Below are positions 59,187 through 64,000 of a stretch of DNA of 64,000 nt, in pieces. This stretch comes from JAAZKV01 sp041659525 (lineage in GTDB: Archaea > Iainarchaeota > Iainarchaeia > Iainarchaeales > JAAZKV01). Below the pieces are notes generated by a model. The model did no database searches and was not told where the DNA came from. It saw nothing but the letters and a program-made list of their open reading frames with translations. Where the stretch lies: contig JBAZYC010000001.1 in assembly GCA_041659525.1 (NCBI GenBank), positions 496,001 through 560,000 on the forward strand, in the 5' to 3' direction. How positions within the stretch are numbered: the stretch's first letter is position 1; each line of letters opens with the position of its first letter. Both the position numbers and the translations under genes were made by a program.

Positions 59187-59663
59187 TTAGTAGTTTGGTC
59201 TTGCGCATTTGTCTTTTGCACAAAATCCAAGGTATTCTTTGCAAAATGCTCTTTCCCCTTGGGCTTTGTAGTGTTTGCATCTTGCCCATCTTGGACCGCT
59301 TATTACTGTATTAGCATCAGATTGTGGTTCTCTTCTTGGTTGTTCAACTATTGCGTCGTCCCCAATTATTTTTGCAGGAGCGGGTCTTTCTTGTGCTTGT
59401 ATTTCTTCTACAATTTGTTGAGTAACTTTTTGTTGCTGTGTTTGAACTGGTTGTGGTTCTGGTTCGAAAGTTCTTGCTTTAAAATTTTTAGGATAAAGCA
59501 TTTTTTCTACGTCGCTTCCGCTTGGAGTGTACATTGCTTGTTTTTGAGCCATTTGTGTACCAACTTTTGGTCTGGGCATTTTTTGAATATCTACACTTTG
59601 TCCCATCGCAATCATTTTTGCGTTCATTCTTCTTGAGTCTTCTACGATTGATTGGAAAGCCAT
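59187..59663 (-). CDS. Disordered protein with C-terminal Cys motif, paralog 1
   Basis: The first 120 residues are Gln/Pro/Glu-rich and probably disordered, opening MAFQSIVEDSRRMNAKMIAM. The last 35 contain RWARCKHYKAQGERAFCKEY and LGFCAKDKCARPNY, a CKH-x8-C-x6-C-x4-C arrangement likely to bind zinc. The neighbouring gene ends with the same motif. No known family comes to mind. Confidence 0.65.
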   Translation of the reverse strand: MAFQSIVEDSRRMNAKMIAMGQSVDIQKMPRPKVGTQMAQKQAMYTPSGSDVEKMLYPKNFKARTFEPEPQPVQTQQQKVTQQIVEEIQAQERPAPAKIIGDDAIVEQPRREPQSDANTVISGPRWARCKHYKAQGERAFCKEYLGFCAKDKCARPNY

Positions 59664-59769
59664 TTTTGTTTCACCGTTATTTTATTTTACAAATTTAATT
59701 TTAATAATTTTTATTGGCAAACTTAATTATTTTCAACGAATTTTATTTGTTTTTTTTTAAATTTTAATT

Positions 59770-60150
59770 TTATTGAACCGCTTTTCTGCATCTTTCTTTA
59801 GCACATAGTGAATGGTATTCTGCACAAAAGTCTCTTCCGCTGTTTGTCTTTCTGTGTTTGCAGTTTTCCCAAGTAGCGTTTCCGCCTCTTTGTGAGCTCA
59901 TGCTTGAAGCATTAGCAATTCCTCTAACAATGCTTCCGTGTCTTGAGTCCATGCTTTGTCTAGCGCCAACACTTCTTTGTTGTGGAACAAATCCAGAAAT
60001 TTCTGAGTCTTTGTAAGAAATATCTTGCTTTTTTATTGCTGGCTTAGGATCTTCCATTATAGCGTCAGCCATATCGTTCGATTCAACCTTCGGAACATTT
60101 GGTTTTGGAGTATTTTTTCGTGCATCTCTTGCAAAGTCGCTAAATCCCAT
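59770..60150 (-). CDS. Disordered protein with C-terminal Cys motif, paralog 2
   Basis: From ATG 60150 (AGGTAGT upstream) it reads MGFSDFARDARKNTPKPNVP, then a disordered Ser/Arg/Gly-rich middle. It ends TWENCKHRKTNSGRDFCAEY and HSLCAKERCRKAVQ, the same C-terminal motif as the 59187 gene. A TATA-like GCTTTATATTTC is at about 60185-60196. The two genes are 106 bp apart on one strand, probably an old tandem duplication. Confidence 0.65.
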   Translation of the reverse strand: MGFSDFARDARKNTPKPNVPKVESNDMADAIMEDPKPAIKKQDISYKDSEISGFVPQQRSVGARQSMDSRHGSIVRGIANASSMSSQRGGNATWENCKHRKTNSGRDFCAEYHSLCAKERCRKAVQ

Positions 60151-60334
60151 TTGTACTACCTGCAACTATTGAATAGCGCACTGAAATATAAAGCTTTTGA
60201 TAGCGAAAAAAAACTTGAAAAATTAACCTCTTTAATGAAAGAGTATAGCACTTTGTCTAATTAAATCAATTTGTAGTTTAAAACACAATTTTATTAATTT
60301 GGGGTGTGTTAGTATTTTGAATTAGAAATAGATT

Positions 60335-61588
60335 TTGTTGTATAGTGGTGTGTTTATGATTTCGCCAGAACTTTGTATTCGTTGTAAAGGAAAATTGCTT
60401 TGTGGTCTTTCAAGGTGTCCAATTCTTGAGAAACAATCTAATCAAACAAAAATTGTTTCTTCAATGGTTGGGACAAATTTTATTGGTTCTTCTCCTCCTG
60501 GTTTTTTTGTTTCTTGGCAGAATTATCCCAAAGTTGCAGTAGCTCCTCTCTCTGCTCTTCCTAGCGAAGTAAATGAAATGAGTGATTCTCCGGAGAAATG
60601 GTATGGGTTGAGTCAGGAAAAAATAATTTCTTTTAGAGAATCACTTTTACGTTCTTACAAAACAATGCCTGTTTCACTAGCAGCTGACCCGAGTTACGAT
60701 TTGCTTGAGTTCCAAGAAATTGCAATGGCTTCTGATTTATTTGAACTTGAAGTAAAGTTATCTGAAAAACCAAGGAGTGAAACTAGTTTTGATTCATTTA
60801 ATGCTCCATTAGGCCCTTCTGCTAAACTTGATAAAATTTCAATTATAGAGAATCCAAAAATTCCTAAAGAACTTGATTATTATGTTTCTGATACTGCAGT
60901 AAAATCTAATACTGCTTTGATTGATTTGTTTGAAAAAGGTTTTCCTGTTTCTACTCTTGCAAAAGTTCTTTCAAGCGGAGCGCTTGGGGTAAAGAAGAAT
61001 AGAAAAATTGTTCCAACAAGATGGAGTATTACTGCAGTTGATTCTAATTTATCAAAATATTTTATAGAAGAAAAACTTCCTCAAAATAAAATAATTGATT
61101 CTTTCAAATTGTTTCACTCAAAATATTTAGATAATGATTTTTGGGTAATGTTGCTTCCTTATCCTTGGAGCTTTGAACAAATCGAGTGCTGGCTTCCGGG
61201 AGGAATTTGGACTCAAGGAGCAACGCAGTATAATATTCTTTCAGATCACGAACTAAATAATGGGTTTAAGGGGTATCCTGAGGAAACTGAAGGGGCGTAC
61301 TTTGCTGCGCGTTTAGCTGTGACAGAGTATTTAGTTGAAAACAAAATTAATTCAGCCGCAATTGTTTTTAGAGAGGTTGGAAAAGATTATGCAGTTCCAT
61401 TGGGGGTTTGGCAGATTCGTGAAAATGTAAGAGCCGCTCTTAAAGAAGTTCCACTTGATTTTTCTAATATGGATTTGGCTCTTGATTTTTTATCAAAAAA
61501 ACTTTCAGTTCCAATTGATCAATACAAAAAGAAATCTTTTTTGATAACTCATTTTAAATCTCAATCAAGGTTGAGTCAGTGGTTTTGA
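60335..61588 (+). CDS. nreA: DNA repair protein NreA with PCNA-interacting tail
   Basis: The N-terminus has the NreA Cys motif LCIRCKGKLLCGLSRCPI (about 13-30), followed by SMVGTNFIGSSPPGFFVSW, GLSQEKIISFRESLLRSYKT and the C-domain EQIECWLPGGIWTQGATQYN. The last eight residues, QSRLSQWF, are a perfect PCNA-interacting (PIP) motif, as described for archaeal NreA. ATG at 60356 (MISPELC) is an alternative, better-fitting start. Confidence 0.88.
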   Translation: MLYSGVFMISPELCIRCKGKLLCGLSRCPILEKQSNQTKIVSSMVGTNFIGSSPPGFFVSWQNYPKVAVAPLSALPSEVNEMSDSPEKWYGLSQEKIISFRESLLRSYKTMPVSLAADPSYDLLEFQEIAMASDLFELEVKLSEKPRSETSFDSFNAPLGPSAKLDKISIIENPKIPKELDYYVSDTAVKSNTALIDLFEKGFPVSTLAKVLSSGALGVKKNRKIVPTRWSITAVDSNLSKYFIEEKLPQNKIIDSFKLFHSKYLDNDFWVMLLPYPWSFEQIECWLPGGIWTQGATQYNILSDHELNNGFKGYPEETEGAYFAARLAVTEYLVENKINSAAIVFREVGKDYAVPLGVWQIRENVRAALKEVPLDFSNMDLALDFLSKKLSVPIDQYKKKSFLITHFKSQSRLSQWF

Positions 61589-61655
61589 GATAATTAATTA
61601 ATTGAAAAAGCGTTAATTAAAAATAGAGTTATTTTTTGCAATAAGATTATTTTTT

Positions 61656-62255
61656 TTACAATATCTTTTCAAGTATTTTTTTTAATTCATTATAATTTTC
61701 TGCCTGCAGTAATTTTGTTTCTTGTTTTTTTAATGCATCGCATGCTTTAAACAAAATTCCTATATTTGCTTCTTTTAGCATTTTTACATCATTAAAAGAA
61801 TCTCCTACTGCAAGTACTTCATACCCTGCGTTTTGAAATCTTTTTATTTGTTCTACTTTTCCATCTTTTTCGCGGAGCTTGTAATCAGTAATGTTTCCAT
61901 TAGCATCTATTACAAGTGAATTAGCAAACATAAATGGGTAACCGAGTTGTGCAACTAGTGGAGTAATGTATTCATAGTAGCTTCCTGTTAGAATGCATGG
62001 TTGTGCTCTTGTTTTTACCCAATCCATAAATTCGCGCGCACCATTTAAGGGTTTCATTTTTGAAACAATTTGGTGTACTTCTTTCATTGTGAACTTGTGT
62101 TCTTTTAGTACTCTTATTCTCATTTTCATTAATTTATCATAATCTGGTTCATCCCGAGTGGTTAGCATTAATTCGGGGATTTTTGTTTCTTTTGAAAATT
62201 CTTCCCAAAACTCAGGAACAAGTACTCCTTCAAGATCAAAGCAAATTATTTTCAT
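61656..62255 (-). CDS. thrH: ThrH-like HAD phosphatase
   Basis: The opening IICFDLEGVLVPEFWEEFSK and then LMLTTRDEPDYDKLMKMRI are the signature of ThrH (phosphoserine phosphatase / homoserine phosphotransferase). PCILTGSYYEYITPLVAQLG provides motif II and VLAVGDSFNDVKMLKEA motif IV. 199 aa is normal. Likely role is serine or threonine metabolism. It starts directly before the stop of the upstream gene (62256). Confidence 0.85.
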   Translation of the reverse strand: MKIICFDLEGVLVPEFWEEFSKETKIPELMLTTRDEPDYDKLMKMRIRVLKEHKFTMKEVHQIVSKMKPLNGAREFMDWVKTRAQPCILTGSYYEYITPLVAQLGYPFMFANSLVIDANGNITDYKLREKDGKVEQIKRFQNAGYEVLAVGDSFNDVKMLKEANIGILFKACDALKKQETKLLQAENYNELKKILEKIL

Positions 62256-62693
62256 TTATAATCTCCTCGCTTTTTGTATGTTATTCATTTCAATAGTAAT
62301 TACTAATCCCATTAATCCTGCAAAGTCTTTTTGAGTTATTAGTTTTTCTCCAACTAATTCTTTTTGCATTTTTGCAAGCGCCATCATTTTTTCCTGTGGA
62401 TTAATTGCGTTAGAAACTTCTTGAAATCCTTTTTGTGCTATTGCTCTTGTTTTTTTGTCATAAATTTTTTGTATATCTAGTGCTCTTACTGTGCTTAAGC
62501 GAGTGATTCTTCTTGAAACTTTTGCGTGTTCAAAAACTTTTTGTGCAAGTAAGCTTGAGGCAGGGACTATTTTTAGTGATTTATTTCCTGTTTGTTTTTT
62601 TGATTCCCAAAGAGCTTTTCTTAAATTAGAATTTTTTGAATGTAAAGCTGTTGTTTTTCTTGTTCTCATTCTTGCTGTGAGTTGGGTTGGCAT
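62256..62693 (-). CDS. Basic helical protein of unknown function (145 aa)
   Basis: An Arg/Lys/Thr-rich start (MPTQLTARMRTRKTTALHSK) is followed by mostly helical sequence ending EMNNIQKARRL. No motif recognised. It lies between rfcS (7 bp upstream) and the ThrH-like gene (adjacent), so all three are probably one operon. Confidence 0.6.
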   Translation of the reverse strand: MPTQLTARMRTRKTTALHSKNSNLRKALWESKKQTGNKSLKIVPASSLLAQKVFEHAKVSRRITRLSTVRALDIQKIYDKKTRAIAQKGFQEVSNAINPQEKMMALAKMQKELVGEKLITQKDFAGLMGLVITIEMNNIQKARRL

Positions 62694-62700
62694 CTTTAAT

Positions 62701-63666
62701 TCACTTTTTGTATTTCATGAATTGTGCTAGTAGTGCTTCTAGTTGGATTCTTTCGTTTGCTCCTTCTACTATTCTAAAATCGTATTCTCCTATAGTGTCA
62801 ACGAGTGCAATTTTGTCTTTCTCAGCGAGTTCTTTCTCATCAAGGTTCATTGTTTCTCTATAAACTTGGATTAGTACATCTTCTCCGCTCATTCCTTGTT
62901 CGTACATTAGTTCTTCAAGCTTTTTTCTAGCATCAACAAATTTTCCTTTTAGTGCAAGTATAATCATTTCTTGTACTTGTTCAGGTCTAGCTCGACTTGA
63001 AACATTATACACTACTTCTTCAGTAATTTTTTTATCGAGTGAAGCAGCAGCTTGTAAAATATTTGTTGCTTTTCTTAAGTCTCCTTGCGAAACATAATTT
63101 ATTGCAACTTTTGCTTTTTCATCAACGTGTAGTTTTTCTTTTTGTGCAATGTGATCAATTTGTTTTTCAATATCTTTTGCATTTAGTGGTTTGAATCTGT
63201 AAATTACGCATCTTGATTGAATTGGTTCAAGTATTTTTGAAGAATAGTTACAAGAAAGAATAAATCTACATGTTTTTGTATATTTTTCCATTGTTCTTCT
63301 TAGTGCTTGTTGAGCATCTTGAGTTAGTGCATCACATTCATCTAAAAAAATTATTTTAAATCCAGAATCAAATGCTAAAGTTCGGGCAAAATCCTTAATT
63401 GTATTTCTAACTACATCAATTCCTCTATCATCACTTGCGTTTAATTCTAAAAAATTTTGTTCAAAATTTGCCCCGAATAGTTCTCTTGCAAGTGCAATAC
63501 TTGAAGAAGTTTTTCCTACTCCTGCAGGTCCAGAAAATAACATATTAGGTAAATTTCTTTTCTCAACGTAACTCTTTAATCGGTGAGTAATTTCATCGTG
63601 CCCAACAACGTCACTTAATCCGTGTGGTCTGTATTTTTCTACCCATGGGAGTTCCATTTCGCTCAT
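62701..63666 (-). CDS. rfcS: Replication factor C small subunit
   Basis: The clamp loader ATPase that places PCNA on DNA. From ATG 63666: MELPWVEKYRPHGLSDVVGH (RFC box II), Walker A FSGPAGVGKTSSSIALAREL, Walker B IIFLDECDALTQDAQQALRR and sensor 1 RFILSCNYSSKILEPIQSRC with the SRC arginine finger. 321 aa. No intein is present. NreA, a PCNA partner, lies 1 kb away. Confidence 0.94.
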   Translation of the reverse strand: MSEMELPWVEKYRPHGLSDVVGHDEITHRLKSYVEKRNLPNMLFSGPAGVGKTSSSIALARELFGANFEQNFLELNASDDRGIDVVRNTIKDFARTLAFDSGFKIIFLDECDALTQDAQQALRRTMEKYTKTCRFILSCNYSSKILEPIQSRCVIYRFKPLNAKDIEKQIDHIAQKEKLHVDEKAKVAINYVSQGDLRKATNILQAAASLDKKITEEVVYNVSSRARPEQVQEMIILALKGKFVDARKKLEELMYEQGMSGEDVLIQVYRETMNLDEKELAEKDKIALVDTIGEYDFRIVEGANERIQLEALLAQFMKYKK

Positions 63667-63760
63667 AAAATCAACTACTCTTCTTCTAAAAAGATAAGGG
63701 CTCAATAAAGGTTAAAAACTCATCACTGGCTATTTGATTGTAGAAGAGAAAGGTGTTATT

Positions 63761-64000
63761 TTGACTCACAATAATTCTAATCAAAATCAGTTCTTACTTA
63801 TTGTACTTGGTTGGTTTGTTTTTTCATTTTTAGTAATGTGGTTTATGGGTGGAGCTTGCATTGGTATAATGGATGGCTCAAGTTGTCTAGCCCCCAATAC
63901 TTTAAAATCCCTAAGTGGAGTTCCTTTAATTGGTTTATTACTTCCTTTTAATATGTGGAGTTCTCTAATGTACTTCTTTGCTCCTATTTGCGGATTTATT
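63761..64000 (+). CDS. Membrane protein, 5' part only
   Basis: A TTG at 63761, three bases after AGGTGTT, opens a frame that runs off the window: MTHNNSNQNQFLLIVLGWFV, then two or more hydrophobic helices with GGACIG and SSCLAPN between them. TTG start use matches other genes here. Family not recognised. Confidence 0.55.
   Translation, partial: MTHNNSNQNQFLLIVLGWFVFSFLVMWFMGGACIGIMDGSSCLAPNTLKSLSGVPLIGLLLPFNMWSSLMYFFAPICGFI

Noticed and set aside
60025..60264. 79-residue plus-strand frame ending TSLMKEYSTLSN
   Set aside because: Most of it is antisense to the Cys-motif gene; the TATA-like sequence there serves the minus-strand gene.
62701..63666. Intein in RFC small subunit, a frequent intein site
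   Set aside because: The P-loop and following motifs are continuous.

Overview
The window is an AT-rich archaeal chromosome segment. The archaeal markers are S19e, L39e, L31e, LX, S17e, aIF6, prefoldin, RpoK, aEF1-beta, RFC small subunit, HerA/NurA/Rad50, aPelota, ABCE1, archaeal DnaG and class III signal peptide pilins. Promoters are TATA-like, and the common Shine-Dalgarno sequence is GGTGAT. The many QGAIEYLL pilins, small gene sizes and short Rad50 suggest a DPANN-type lineage (Diapherotrites/Micrarchaeota-like), but I cannot place it from this sequence alone.

Layout. 1-2466: 5' end of SRP54 (minus), then lemA, htpX and a membrane protein (plus). 2482-7712: minus-strand translation/secretion operon S19e-L39e-L31e-aIF6-LX-prefoldin alpha-FtsY-methyltransferase. 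8049-14293: a pilin-signal adhesin, RNase P subunit Rnp4, tRNA-Gly(TCC), thymidylate kinase, a frameshifted small zinc protein, tRNA-Gly(GCC), a secreted transglutaminase-like protein and tRNA-Val(TAC). 14411-21652: DnaG primase with a repeat insert, DUF167, small ORFs, Hjc, and an operon pth2-unknown-permuted GTPase-ART-like-kinase-like. 21689-24142: iscS-iscU behind an ArsR-type regulator. 24326-29614: nurA-HAD-small ORF-herA, then a probable inactivated family B DNA polymerase. 29651-39274: Nudix, rpoK, S17e, GT2, rad50, aEF1-beta, zinc ribbon, a candidate structured RNA, a LAGLIDADG endonuclease next to an intron-bearing tRNA-Arg, a serine acetyltransferase-like protein, CCA enzyme and an orphan TadA ATPase. 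39334-46271: Taw3, an exported protein, Elp3, Endonuc_Holl, Pelota, Nudix, ABCE1. 46354-57087: one large minus-strand type IV pilus-like locus (ATPase split by a T6 frameshift, two TadC proteins, about ten pilin-like proteins, prepilin peptidase) with a TctA-like transporter, a JAMM protein and a membrane-anchored domain inside it. 57194-64000: ThrRS, two Cys-motif paralogs, NreA, ThrH-like phosphatase, RFC small subunit and a partial membrane protein.

The most notable observations are: a GCCGGCAT element at exactly the same distance from the TATA box in front of nurA/herA, the PolB-like gene and the LAGLIDADG gene, which looks like a possible repair regulon; the inactivated polymerase itself; a TctA-family gene whose conserved N-terminus has no ATG/GTG/TTG start; a pilus ATPase needing a -1 shift at T TTT TTC; a 15-nt bulge-helix-bulge tRNA intron beside a homing endonuclease; and an operon joining a GTPase to ART-like and kinase-like proteins.
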